A DNA stretch of 47,708 nt. Origin: Methanomicrobiales archaeon HGW-Methanomicrobiales-2 (lineage in GTDB: Archaea > Halobacteriota > Methanomicrobia > Methanomicrobiales > Methanoculleaceae). The first letter of the stretch is position 1. The number at the start of each line of letters is the position of its first letter. The position numbers were made by a program, and so were the translations under genes. The notes beneath the pieces were generated by a model, which did not search any database, was not told the DNA's origin, and saw nothing but the letters and a program-made list of their open reading frames with translations. Positions 17,411 through 26,470 of this stretch are shown in pieces. The DNA lies in the NCBI GenBank assembly GCA_002839645.1, contig PGYL01000017.1:1-47708 (forward strand), given 5' to 3'.

Positions 17411-17671
17411 TCATTCCTTGAGATGCCTCAGCGCCTCTTGTGCTTCCATGACCGGGTGCATCTCCGTGTAGCCGAGGTTGCCCCAGGGATAGCCGGCTTT
17501 CAGGAGGGCTACGGGGTTTTCCACCTCGACCAGCCGGAAGACCGTGTTGCTGCCGAGATCGATCCACTCGTTGATCACGATCATTCCGTTCGGGGTCTTC
17601 TCCGCGGCCCGCATCTCCATCACCTCGCCGGTCTTTCCAGGCTCCCAGGTGAAGATATTCATGAACTGCAT
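17411..17671 (-). CDS. DUF3303-like protein
   Basis: An 86-aa single-domain protein resembling DUF3303 (ferredoxin-like small proteins of unknown function): it begins MQFMNIFTWEPG, carries INEWIDLGSNTVFRLVE, and ends in a helix with MEAQEALRHL. ATG 17671 is chosen because GGTGGT lies 7 bases before it; an in-frame GTG four codons earlier overlaps that ribosome site. A TATA box (TATTTATACC on this strand, 17741-17750) is about 75 bases upstream. Confidence 0.7.
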   Translation of the reverse strand: MQFMNIFTWEPGKTGEVMEMRAAEKTPNGMIVINEWIDLGSNTVFRLVEVENPVALLKAGYPWGNLGYTEMHPVMEAQEALRHLKE

Positions 17672-17683
17672 GGTATGGACCAC

Positions 17684-18026
17684 CTATTCCGTTTCACACC
17701 CCGGCATGCCGGAGCGGACGTTCAGCGTCAATAGTCTCGCGGTATAAATACCTGTGCCGGGCAGAACCATCCGCTACGGCCACCACCCCATCTTCTCTTT
17801 TCGTGGCGGAGGGAGCATGGCAGCGATGACGGAGACCCCCGGGAGCAAACCATATACCGGTCGGCCGTGCCCGGGGGTAAGCGCCGCGAACCCGGCAGGA
17901 GACCGGCACGCCCGGGAATACGGGGCTAAAGGCGGGCACGACATGGGCCGTTCGATCGTCGGCTACCTTCCTCCGGTCTCCTTCTGCTCCGAAAAAGTAT
18001 CCGTTCCCTGGACTCCTCGTCCAGGG
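17684..18026. other. Intergenic stretch with a TATA box and an inverted repeat
   Basis: No gene supported. It holds the minus-strand TATA box at 17741-17750 serving the DUF3303 gene, and a perfect 9-bp inverted repeat (ACCCCCGGG at 17835-17843 and CCCGGGGGT at 17870-17878) flanking a TATA-like CATATACC. A long forward frame crossing this stretch continues antisense through the PRC-barrel gene and is not credible. Confidence 0.5.
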
Positions 18027-18518
18027 TTATCTCCGCCGGGGCCGCGTCTCGACCCGCTCCGTCGTGATGACCTCGGGCGGGGGGGTCTCCTGCCGCTTCA
18101 CGGCCTCCACCTCCTCCCGGCTCGGAGGTGTCATGGCCCCCGCGGACTGGATCAGGCCAAAGTCCGCCTCACGGGGCCAGTTGTCCTCGTCAAAGCCGCG
18201 TTCGTCGTCCAGCCGCTGTTTGTCGATGTTCACGACGAAATTGTCGTCCCCCGGGCGGTAGATCACGGCCTCGGGCGGGATGGCAAACCTCTTTGCCCCA
18301 ACGCCGAGCATGCCGCCGTACTTGAGCACCAGGTACTGCACCTTGCCCTCCGGGAAGGAGACCCGCATATCCGAGATCTCCCCGAGGTCGTCTCCCTGCG
18401 GGTTGATCACGTTCTTGTCCAGGATGTCGTCGGCCGACATGAACCACTCTTCGCCGGCCGTCCGCGTCCTGCGCTCCAGAATTACCTCCGATCTCTCTTG
18501 CATCTTCTTCATCTCCAT
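18027..18518 (-). CDS. PRC-barrel domain protein
   Basis: A 163-aa protein. Residues about 25-105 form a PRC-barrel-like beta domain, read from FMSADDILDKNVINPQG, DLGEISDMRV, VQYLVLKYGG and FAIPPEAV. The C-terminal 55 residues are charged and Pro-rich, ending RPRRR, probably disordered. PRC barrels occur in RimM, photosynthetic reaction centres and many small archaeal proteins of unknown role, where they bind proteins or RNA. ATG 18518 is preferred because the family-like sequence begins soon after it and a G-rich ribosome site lies just upstream. Confidence 0.75.
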   Translation of the reverse strand: MEMKKMQERSEVILERRTRTAGEEWFMSADDILDKNVINPQGDDLGEISDMRVSFPEGKVQYLVLKYGGMLGVGAKRFAIPPEAVIYRPGDDNFVVNIDKQRLDDERGFDEDNWPREADFGLIQSAGAMTPPSREEVEAVKRQETPPPEVITTERVETRPRRR

Positions 18519-18714
18519 CGCCCCCCGGTCAGGAACACCCCCTGAGGTGGGCGTGCAGTGAGTGCCGGAAGTCCTTAAAATGGTTTTGTCCCTGCAGGCC
18601 CGGGACCTAACCGAACCGCCCTGCCCGTTTGCGGCGCAGACGCACGCTCTGTCAAAATTATCCTCAAATTGGCGGTTATATGGGAAAATGTGCATCCACC
18701 TTACCCGGAACAAA

Positions 18715-19056
18715 ATGGATGAAGTTATTACCGGGTGCGTCAATCCCCTCTTCATGGGGCCTACTGTCAGACTGGATCTCACCACGGTCCTCGAGGCAAC
18801 AGGCGAGTTGCAACACTTTCTCGACCTGGGCGCTGCCCGCCTCCGGGCGGAAGGGCCGTTATCGCAAGAAGCGTCTGAGACGCTGATCTTTGGGCTGGCC
18901 GACGAACTTGAGGGCTACCTGCGGGCGATGGGCAGTAAGCGGGGGTCTGCCGGCATCGAGAACCTGCGGGACTGGACCCGGACCTGGATCGACGAGCAGC
19001 AGGGAGCACTCGCGGAAAAACTCTTGCGGGAGGGCGCCCGCGAAACGACGCCCTGA
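18715..19056 (+). CDS. Hypothetical small helical protein
   Basis: A 113-aa protein with no recognised family. It begins MDEVITGCVNPLFMG and is mostly predicted helix with a Trp-rich segment (DWTRTWIDEQQ). ATG 18715 is chosen because a TATA-like box GGTTATATGG at 18672-18681 lies about 35 bases upstream, which fits the short leaders in this genome; a longer in-frame version would start at 18562. It runs divergently from the PRC-barrel gene. Confidence 0.5.
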   Translation: MDEVITGCVNPLFMGPTVRLDLTTVLEATGELQHFLDLGAARLRAEGPLSQEASETLIFGLADELEGYLRAMGSKRGSAGIENLRDWTRTWIDEQQGALAEKLLREGARETTP

Positions 19057-19293
19057 AACGGGATGCAGGGGCCGGGATAGCGAATGCGGCAGGGTGCAGT
19101 GATTCGGGCCCTGTCATGCCGGAACCTTCGGCCGGGACCGATGCGGCGCAACCGCGCACACCCGGAGAGGCCAGGTGGCGTTTGTTCAGCCCGGGGCAGA
19201 AAGGAGCCTCTCCGGCCGGCAAGTAACCCCCTGTTCCGGTGGCCCCCCTCATGAACTGAATATTTATCTCCCCGTATCACCCATGCGGCCCCG

Positions 19294-19788
19294 ATGCCTC
19301 ACTTCGACCTCTTCTTCAAGACCGAAGCGTTGCGGCAGAGGCTTGAGCCGCACCTGCGGCTCATCCCGCCGTTTTTCGGGTTTATGGGCCGGACCGGCCC
19401 GCCGGAGGGCCGCTACTTCGACCAGAAGGACCCAATGTGGAAGGGCTTCCCTTTCCCGGTCCCGGAAAATACCGTCTACGTCTTCGACGACGCGATCCCT
19501 GCCCGGGCGCTTGGAGGCGGGATGGATAAACGGGCGAGCATCCGGGTCACGCGCGAGGACAGGGATGACGAGGCGATCGTCCTCCGCATCTGGCACGAGA
19601 TCCTGCACGCGATCGGGCAGCCGGCGGACGATATGGTCAAGCGAGCGGGCGAGTGGCAGAGCCTGTCTGAGAGGCTGATGTGGGCGGCCTGGCAGTCGCT
19701 CTCCCGGCCTCTTGACGTGCCGCTCTGGCACCGCAAATTCTACGCGTGGCTGACGGAGCGGGCGGCCTCCGGTGCGGGGGGGAGATAG
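19294..19788 (+). CDS. Small HEXXH putative metallopeptidase-like protein
   Basis: A 164-aa soluble protein with a zinc-protease motif HEILH at residues 101-105, preceded by a charged strand and followed by a helix. A third metal ligand cannot be fixed by eye. HEXXH motifs also occur by chance, but here the motif sits in a helix context (VLRIWHEILHAIG) like that of gluzincins and metzincins. No signal peptide is visible, so the protein is cytoplasmic. The TATA box AATATTTATC at about 19260-19269 is about 27 bases before the ATG, so the transcript is probably leaderless. Confidence 0.6.
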   Translation: MPHFDLFFKTEALRQRLEPHLRLIPPFFGFMGRTGPPEGRYFDQKDPMWKGFPFPVPENTVYVFDDAIPARALGGGMDKRASIRVTREDRDDEAIVLRIWHEILHAIGQPADDMVKRAGEWQSLSERLMWAAWQSLSRPLDVPLWHRKFYAWLTERAASGAGGR

Positions 19789-19851
19789 GGGCCGGAACTG
19801 CTGCGGTGGGGCCCCGGCCGTTGTGAATGAAGCCATCGTTGCATTGTCGGT

Positions 19852-21564
19852 GTGGGAATGGATGTAACCGGGCGCGAGCGGGTGGAAGAGGGGCACGAGA
19901 GAGCACTGGAGGAACTGGAACGGCGGGTGGAGGAGCGCACCGCCGAGCTGGCCCGGGTCAATCGCACGCTCAACATTCTCCGCGAGTGCAACCGGGCTGT
20001 CGTGCGGGCCAAGGAAGAGCCTCCGCTTCTGCAGGAGATCTGCCGCATCGTCGTAGACGTGGGCGGCTACCCCCTGGCATGGATCGGGTTTGCCGAACAG
20101 GACGCCGCTCGTGCGGTGCGCCCGGTGGCCTGGGCGGGTTTCGAGAACGGGTACCTCAAGACTGCCGATATCTCCTGGGCCGATGCCGAGCGCGGTCGGG
20201 GGCCGGCCGGCACGGCCATCCGCTCGGGCCAGCCCGATCTCTCGAAAGATATCCGGACCGACCCCCGCTTCGCCCCCTGGCGGGAGGAGGTGGTTCGGCG
20301 CGGCTATATCTCGGCCATTGCACTGCCCCTGCGGGAGAGCGGCCGGGTGTTTGGCGCACTGAGCATCTATGCAACGGTGCCGGATGCCTTTCATCCCGAA
20401 GAGGTGGACCTGCTGATGGAGCTGGCCGACGATCTGGCGTTCGGCATTGCATCGGTGCGGGAACGGGCTGCACGCAACCGGGCGGAAGAGGCGCAGAGAG
20501 AGAGCGAGGAGCGCTACGGCTCCCTTGTGGAACTCATGCCGGACGGCGTCATCGTGTACCAGGACGACGTTATTCTCTACGTGAATCCTGCCGGCGTCCG
20601 GATTGCAGGCGGGAAGGGTCCTGAAGACCTCGTGGGCAGGCCGCTCGATCGGTTTGTCCATCCCGAGGGCCACGATCTCGTCGCCCTGCAGGTCCGTCGG
20701 ATGCAGCAGGAAGGTACGGTTACCCCGCTCTTCGAACAGGAGTTCCTGACCCTCGACGGCCGGACCATCTGGGTCGAGGTCACTGCCGCGCCCATACTCT
20801 ACCAGGGCCTGCCGTCGACGGTGGTTGTCTTCCGCGACGTCACCGGGCGCAAGCAGGCGGAGGAGGCGCTTGTTCGCCACGCCGAAGAACTCGCTCACCT
20901 GCACAGGCAACTGGAGTCCGCGAACCGGGAGGCGAACCTCTACCTCGACATTCTCACCCACGACATCGGCAACACCGAGAATGTCTCGAACCTCTATGCC
21001 GATCTGCTCATCGATACCCTGAAGGGAGAGGAGGTCCGGTACGTGAAGAAGCTGCAGCGCAGCATCCAGAAGAGCATCGATATCCTGCGCACCGTAACCA
21101 CCATCCGCCGGATCCACCAGGCATCGCCGGAGCTCAAACCGATAGATCTCGATGCGGTCGTTCTGGGGGTGATCGAGAACGTTCCGGGCAGGACCATTCA
21201 CTACGATGGGACGCAGTACCGGGTCCTGGCGGGCGATCTGCTCTCCGTGGTCTTCAACAACCTTATCGGCAACGCCGTCAGGTTCGGCGGTCCCGAAGTC
21301 GTAGTCGCCGTCAGGGTTGCGGAGAAGGACGGTTTTGTCCGGGTCTCGGTCGAGGATACCGGCCCGGGCGTGCCGGACGATGAGAAGTATGCGATCTTTC
21401 ACCGTTATGAGCAGCAGAAACGGGGCGTCGGCGAGGGGCTCGGGCTGTACCTCGTGCAGATCCTGGTCGAGCGGTACGGCGGGAAGGTCTGGGTCGAAGA
21501 CCGGGTGCCGGGCCGTCCGGAGGAAGGGGCCGCGTTCCGGTTTACGCTGCGAATCGCTCCGTAA
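19852..21564 (+). CDS. Cytoplasmic sensor histidine kinase (GAF-PAS-HisKA-HATPase)
   Basis: A 570-aa kinase. Order: an N-terminal coiled coil (about 10-40), a GAF domain (about 45-205), a short coiled coil, a PAS domain (about 225-335, ending VVVFRDVTGRKQAEEAL), an H-box of the methanogen kind (DILTHDIGNTENVS, His in HDIGN) near 363-376, and an HATPase domain with the N box (NNLIGNAVRFG), G1 box (DTGPGVPDDE) and G2 box (GEGLGLYLVQ). No transmembrane helices, so it senses an internal signal. The GTG start gives GMDVTGRERVEEG, which itself looks like the tail of a PAS domain, so the gene may have lost an N-terminal PAS module. No response regulator is adjacent. Confidence 0.88.
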   Translation: MGMDVTGRERVEEGHERALEELERRVEERTAELARVNRTLNILRECNRAVVRAKEEPPLLQEICRIVVDVGGYPLAWIGFAEQDAARAVRPVAWAGFENGYLKTADISWADAERGRGPAGTAIRSGQPDLSKDIRTDPRFAPWREEVVRRGYISAIALPLRESGRVFGALSIYATVPDAFHPEEVDLLMELADDLAFGIASVRERAARNRAEEAQRESEERYGSLVELMPDGVIVYQDDVILYVNPAGVRIAGGKGPEDLVGRPLDRFVHPEGHDLVALQVRRMQQEGTVTPLFEQEFLTLDGRTIWVEVTAAPILYQGLPSTVVVFRDVTGRKQAEEALVRHAEELAHLHRQLESANREANLYLDILTHDIGNTENVSNLYADLLIDTLKGEEVRYVKKLQRSIQKSIDILRTVTTIRRIHQASPELKPIDLDAVVLGVIENVPGRTIHYDGTQYRVLAGDLLSVVFNNLIGNAVRFGGPEVVVAVRVAEKDGFVRVSVEDTGPGVPDDEKYAIFHRYEQQKRGVGEGLGLYLVQILVERYGGKVWVEDRVPGRPEEGAAFRFTLRIAP

Positions 21565-21656
21565 ACCCCACCCCGGACCATACAGCAGCTCCCGGGAGGC
21601 GAACGGGGGTGTGCAGGCTCATAAACTATAACGGTCGGGAAAACACACGTAGCTGG

Positions 21657-22193
21657 ATGAAAATAACGCCCATTTCATTCTTCATTGTGCTTGTTCTCGG
21701 GCTGTCTCTTACAACCGCCGGCTGCATACAGGAAAAGCCCGGTATAACCACTTCAACGCCGGGAACTAACGGTACCATATCGCAGGGGCAATATACCTCC
21801 AATGAATCGCTTGTCGCGTTTGTCGAGAGCGCGGTTGCCTATGCAGAGACAAACGGCAAGGATAAGGCTCTCGCTGAATTTAACGATCCTGACGGTTCGT
21901 TTGTCCGGGGTGAACTCTACATCTACGCCTATGACTATAATGGCACCACCCTTGCCCACCCAATCAATCCGGAGACGGTCGGATTAAACCGCGAGGGAGA
22001 CGCAGGAATCTTTGTCCGGGAAATGAGTGCTGTGGTCAGGAACGGGAGCGGCTTTTACCGGTTCACGTATATCAATCCCACACACAACCGGACGCTTGAA
22101 TCGAAACTGGGGTATGGAGTGCAGGTCGACGAGGACTGGTGGCTGGGTTCCGGGATCTATACCGGTCCGGTAGACCTGGAGATATCCGGGTGA
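21657..22193 (+). CDS. Cache-domain lipoprotein
   Basis: A 178-aa lipoprotein. The N-terminal hydrophobic stretch ends in TAGC, a lipobox, so the mature protein is anchored outside the membrane by Cys. After a Thr/Ser-rich linker comes a single Cache-like sensor domain, shown by ALAEFNDPDGSFVRGELYIY, YNGTTLAHP and the closing DWWLGSGIY. Cache domains bind small ligands such as amino or carboxylic acids. It has no signalling domain, so it may be a stand-alone binding protein, perhaps for the kinase encoded upstream (weak inference). ATG 21657 follows a TATA-like ATAAACTATAAC at about 21620-21631. Confidence 0.8.
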   Translation: MKITPISFFIVLVLGLSLTTAGCIQEKPGITTSTPGTNGTISQGQYTSNESLVAFVESAVAYAETNGKDKALAEFNDPDGSFVRGELYIYAYDYNGTTLAHPINPETVGLNREGDAGIFVREMSAVVRNGSGFYRFTYINPTHNRTLESKLGYGVQVDEDWWLGSGIYTGPVDLEISG

Positions 22194-22373
22194 TGCGGGA
22201 GAGACGGTGGCAGGGACCATGCTCCTCCGCGGCATAACCCCCAATGCTCTATCCGGCCTTTGGGTGGCCTTCAGAGCCTCATTTTACAAATATTTTCTGC
22301 GGTTTCCGGAAATCTGCGGCGGTTCATTCCGAAATCCTCAAAAAGCCCGAAGAAAACTTATACTGGTTACCGG

Positions 22374-23978
22374 ATGACCCTTGAACTCCTGATTATCCTG
22401 CTGTACCTCGCAGCGATGCTCGCCATCGGTTTCATCGTCCAGCGCCGGGGAGGCGTCGAGACCTCGAAGGGGTACCTGGTCGCCAACAGAAACGTCGGCC
22501 CTTTCCTCATCGGCGGGACGCTGTTTGCCACGTTCTGGGGCGGCGGCACTCTTCTCGGGGGTGCCGGTGCGGCATACGGGGGCCACATGCTCGCCACCAT
22601 CGCGGACCCCTGGGCTTCGGGCATCACGCTTCTGTTGATGGCAGTCTTCTTCGTGGTCATCCTGCGGAAGATGAAGATCGCGTCCCTCGGCGAGATGTAT
22701 TACCTGCGCTACGGGATGCGGGGTGCGCTTATCGCTTCCGTCCTCTCCCTCCCCACGCTCCTCTTCTGGACCTCGGTGCAGATCCTCGCCATCGGCAAGA
22801 TCCTCAACGTCCTCATCGGCCTTCCCGGCGCCGAGAGCGCCGCCATCGCAGGGTTGATCGTGATCGTCTACACCTACCTCGGCGGCATGCTCGCCGTCAT
22901 CATCACCGATAATATCCAGATGGTGCTCATCCTCCTTGGCCTTGCGTTCCTCATACCGGCGGGCATCGCGTATGTCGGCGGCTTCGACGTGATCGCGGCC
23001 AATACCCCGACGGATTTCTGGTCGATCCTCCCGAGCGACGCTTCCCCGAGCGGGCTCGGGTGGACCGTCACCGGCATCATGGCCTGGTTTGCCGCGTGGT
23101 GCGGCATGGGCCTCGGCAGCCTTGCGTCGCTCGACATCTCGCAGCGGGTCTTCTGCGCCCGCGACGACCGGGCCGCGAAGCAGGGCCTTGTATTCGGCGC
23201 CGGGATGTACTGGGTCGCCGGTCTCGGCCCCATCTTCCTCGGTCTGCTCGGGATCGTGATGGTCAACACCGGCATGATCGACGGCGCCCTCCTCGCCGAA
23301 GACCCCGAACTGATCGTCCCCTTCCTCGCAAAGATGCTGCTCTCGCCCTGGATGATGGCCATCTTCGTCGGTTCCCTGATGGCGGCGATCATGTCCACGG
23401 CGAGTTCCGCGATCTTCGCGTCGGCCGCCGTGATCTCGACCACCATCGTTCACGGTGCGGTCTCCGACCACATCAAGGACGAGAAGTCGGTGCTGCGGTT
23501 CACCCGCTTCCTCGTCGTCGTCATCGGGCTCTTCAGCATCGGGATCAGTTTCGTTGCCCCCGGGCTTTACGACCTGATGATCTTCGGGTTCACCCTGCTT
23601 TTTTCCTGCCTCTTCTGGGCCCTCGTCTGCGGCCTCTACTGGAAGCGGGCGAACGCACCCGGCGCCATCGCTTCGATGCTCGGCGGGCTTCTGACGACGG
23701 TCGCGGGGGCCGTCGTCCTCTCGGTGCAGCAGGGAGCGCCGACCCTCGTCCCGCCGGACAACGAGTGGACGGTATTCTTCACGTTCGCCCCGACGCTTAT
23801 CGCCGGGATCGCGATGTACGCCGTCTCCATGCTGACACAGAAGACGCACCCCCCTGTCCCGCTGAAGGACACGGACGGGGTCATCCTCAAGTGGCCGGAC
23901 CTCGAGACGGCGACCACCGTGACGGAGAAGGGGTATCCTGTGGCCCGGGCTTCGGCGGCGGGCGGCGAAGAGGAGTGA
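22374..23978 (+). CDS. Sodium:solute symporter (SSS family)
   Basis: A 534-aa membrane protein of the SSS family with about 13 transmembrane helices. Family-like segments include GTLFATFWGGGTLLGGAG near the second helix and MSTASSAIFASAAVIS in the sodium-binding eighth or ninth helix. It couples Na+ entry to uptake of a substrate such as proline, pantothenate or another organic acid; the substrate cannot be told. The C-terminus has a charged cytosolic tail. ATG 22374 is chosen because the first transmembrane helix begins immediately (MTLELLIILLY); an upstream in-frame start would add 38 untypical residues. Confidence 0.9.
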   Translation: MTLELLIILLYLAAMLAIGFIVQRRGGVETSKGYLVANRNVGPFLIGGTLFATFWGGGTLLGGAGAAYGGHMLATIADPWASGITLLLMAVFFVVILRKMKIASLGEMYYLRYGMRGALIASVLSLPTLLFWTSVQILAIGKILNVLIGLPGAESAAIAGLIVIVYTYLGGMLAVIITDNIQMVLILLGLAFLIPAGIAYVGGFDVIAANTPTDFWSILPSDASPSGLGWTVTGIMAWFAAWCGMGLGSLASLDISQRVFCARDDRAAKQGLVFGAGMYWVAGLGPIFLGLLGIVMVNTGMIDGALLAEDPELIVPFLAKMLLSPWMMAIFVGSLMAAIMSTASSAIFASAAVISTTIVHGAVSDHIKDEKSVLRFTRFLVVVIGLFSIGISFVAPGLYDLMIFGFTLLFSCLFWALVCGLYWKRANAPGAIASMLGGLLTTVAGAVVLSVQQGAPTLVPPDNEWTVFFTFAPTLIAGIAMYAVSMLTQKTHPPVPLKDTDGVILKWPDLETATTVTEKGYPVARASAAGGEEE

Positions 23979-24086
23979 GGGAGCCCCCACTCCCGGCCGA
24001 CCTGGCCCGGCGGGGGTTATCCTCTCCCCGGAGGGCCCCTTCTGTCGGATCATAACCCTTATTCCCGTGCAAATGACACGTTCTTT

Positions 24087-26129
24087 GTGAAACACGTTCT
24101 TCTGACCTTCCTCCTGATCACGTCTCTCTTCTGTGCCGGATGCATGAATCCCGCCGAAACAGAGGTGCCGGGTAACGTAACGCCGGCCCCGGTGAGGGGT
24201 TCTGATCTCAACGAGTCCGTCCATCCGGGCGACGACTTCTACGCCTACGTCAACGATGCCTGGATGGCGGCGCATCCCATCCCGGCCGATAGGCAGTATT
24301 ACGCCATATTCACCGAGATCAGCGATGGGGTGGATGACGACCTCCGTGCTCTCCTCGAGGATGCGGCGGCCGCGCCGGAGAGTGCGGACAGGAACATCAC
24401 CCTCCTTGGAGATTTCTACCGGTCGGGCATGGATTCCGGGACGATCGACCGGGAAGGGCTCGCCGGTCTCTCCGACCTCCTCGTGACGATCGATGCGATC
24501 GACTCCCGGAGCGGTCTCGCCAACGTCACGATCGTTCTCCTGGACCAGGGATTCTGCCCGGTGTACTATTACTGGGCGGGGGTCAACCCCGAAGACAGCG
24601 CCGTGATGGTTCCGGCCCTCTACCAGGGCGGGCTCGGGCTGCCTGACCGGGACTATTACTTCCGAAACGACACCGAAAGCATTGAGATCCAGGATGCCTA
24701 CCGTGAGCACATAGCCCGGGTGCTGGTGCTCGCCGGCGAGTCCTCAGAACAGGCAGCTGCCGATGCAGAGGCAGTCTATGGCATGGAAAAGGCCCTTGCT
24801 GCGGGCCACCTCGGGTCTGAGGAGTGCCGCGACCCGCAGAAGACCACGAACGTCCATACCCTCGCCGAACTCGAGGAGCGGTACCCCGCGGTCGGGTGGG
24901 AGACCCTCGCCGCCATCCCGGGCTCCGGCCCGGTCAGTGAGGTGCATATCTACCAGCCGGGATACGTGGAGGGACTTAACTCCCTGCTCGAGACCGCTCC
25001 GCTCGAAGACTGGAAGATCTACCTGCGCTACCGGCTGATCGATCAGGCATCCCTCTATCTCAGCACATCCTTCGAGGAGGAGCACTTCGCCTTCTACGAG
25101 ACGGGGCTTTACGGTGTTCCGGAGATGAAACCCCGGTGGCAGCGTGTCGTCAATACGGAGAGCGAACTCCTCGGCGACCTGGTGGGCCGGGCGTACGTCG
25201 CCGAATACGTCGACCCCCGGACCCGCGGGATGGTGTCGGGGATGTTTCTTGCCATCCGGGAGACCTTCGACGAACGGATGGAAAACCTCACCTGGATGAG
25301 CGAACCGACAAAGGTCGCGGCCCGCGAGAAACTTGCCGCCATGGGAGAGAAGATCGCGTACCCCGACCAGTGGACGGACTACTCCGGGCTGAACCTCCCG
25401 GGTTCGTATGTGGAGAATGTCCGCGCCGCGAAAGCCCACTCCTTCATTCACGGGCCGGAAGGGCTTGAGAAGGTCGGCGGACCGGTCGACCCGAGCATCT
25501 GGTTCATTCCCCCGCAGACGGTGAACGCCTTTTACGACCCGGGCCAAAACGAGATGGTCTTCCCCGCAGGCATCCTCCAGCCGCCGATCTTCGACCCCGA
25601 TAGAGACCCCGCCCTCAACTACGCCGCGCTCGGGTGGGTGATCGGGCACGAGATGACGCACGGTTTCGACGACCAGGGAAGGCAGTACGACAGGGACGGG
25701 AACGTAAAGGACTGGTGGACAGAGGAGGATGCCGCGAACTTCAACGACCGGACGGCCCTGCTCGTGGCCGAGTACAACGCGTTCGAGGCGCTCCCCGGCC
25801 TTTACGTCAACGGCAACCTCACTCTCGGGGAGAACATCGCCGACTTCGGGGGCCTGACGCTCGCCTACCACGCGTGGAAGAAGACGGAGAGCGGGTCGGC
25901 CGATCCCGCCGCGGACCGGGAGTTCTTCCTCGCGGCTCCGTACCTCTGGAGGTCGAACGACCGGGAAGATTCGCTCCGGAACCTGGTCCTGACCGATCCC
26001 CATTCCCCGGAGAAGTTCCGGGTGAACGGCGTCCTGTTCAACATCCCGGAGTTCTACGAGGCCTTTCCGGAGATCGGGCCCGACAACGCCCTCTACCGGG
26101 AGGTCGAGGAGAGGCCCGTCATCTGGTGA
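24087..26129 (+). CDS. M13-family metallopeptidase lipoprotein (PepO/neprilysin-like)
   Basis: A 680-aa secreted zinc endopeptidase. A GTG start leads into a signal peptide ending in a lipobox (CAGC), so the enzyme is lipid-anchored outside the cell. The M13 N-terminal domain begins HPGDDFYAYVNDAWM. The catalytic motif HEMTH lies near residue 521 in VIGHEMTHGFDDQGRQYD, and the third zinc ligand is in GENIADFGGL. Length fits the family (about 650-700). It cleaves small peptides. M13 enzymes are mainly bacterial and eukaryotic, so acquisition by transfer is plausible. An oligo-T run follows the stop at 26147-26152. Confidence 0.93.
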   Translation: MKHVLLTFLLITSLFCAGCMNPAETEVPGNVTPAPVRGSDLNESVHPGDDFYAYVNDAWMAAHPIPADRQYYAIFTEISDGVDDDLRALLEDAAAAPESADRNITLLGDFYRSGMDSGTIDREGLAGLSDLLVTIDAIDSRSGLANVTIVLLDQGFCPVYYYWAGVNPEDSAVMVPALYQGGLGLPDRDYYFRNDTESIEIQDAYREHIARVLVLAGESSEQAAADAEAVYGMEKALAAGHLGSEECRDPQKTTNVHTLAELEERYPAVGWETLAAIPGSGPVSEVHIYQPGYVEGLNSLLETAPLEDWKIYLRYRLIDQASLYLSTSFEEEHFAFYETGLYGVPEMKPRWQRVVNTESELLGDLVGRAYVAEYVDPRTRGMVSGMFLAIRETFDERMENLTWMSEPTKVAAREKLAAMGEKIAYPDQWTDYSGLNLPGSYVENVRAAKAHSFIHGPEGLEKVGGPVDPSIWFIPPQTVNAFYDPGQNEMVFPAGILQPPIFDPDRDPALNYAALGWVIGHEMTHGFDDQGRQYDRDGNVKDWWTEEDAANFNDRTALLVAEYNAFEALPGLYVNGNLTLGENIADFGGLTLAYHAWKKTESGSADPAADREFFLAAPYLWRSNDREDSLRNLVLTDPHSPEKFRVNGVLFNIPEFYEAFPEIGPDNALYREVEERPVIW

Positions 26130-26470
26130 CGGGTATTAGAATGCACTTTTTTCTCGCCCCCGGCATCGACCGGCATGATTCGGAGATTCCGGGACACTTT
26201 GAAGGACTACGATAACCGGTGAAATCCCCTCGTCCCGGATCAGGAGTGTTCTTAAGGAACGGTTCTTCAAACCGGGCGAGATCTTCATCACTCTCGCGTC
26301 CGGCCGGCCCTGTCCGGGACAACACGTTTAGGATGAGTTATATACATCTAAATCGACGATATAATATTTTCCTTTGGGAAAAAATCGTTGATTCCGTGGT
26401 ACTGCGGATTCTGAGTGACATTTATCCAGTATTGCCAAAATGGTCAAATTTCCAGGGGCGTGGAACAACA
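26130..26470 (+). other. Intergenic stretch with a terminator and promoter
   Basis: No gene supported. T6 at 26147-26152 is a likely terminator for the peptidase gene. AT-rich TATA-like boxes at about 26336-26346 (GAGTTATATAC) and 26359-26370 precede the next gene. Confidence 0.45.

Noticed and set aside
17754-18545. 263-codon forward frame
   Set aside because: Antisense to the PRC-barrel gene, with no family-like sequence in its unshared part.
19264-21402. 712-codon open frame on the minus strand
   Set aside because: Antisense to the HEILH gene and the histidine kinase, both of which have clear motifs.
22338-24710. 790-codon open frame on the minus strand
   Set aside because: Antisense to the symporter and start of the M13 peptidase; its product is Arg/Asp/Gly-rich low complexity typical of shadow frames in GC-rich DNA.
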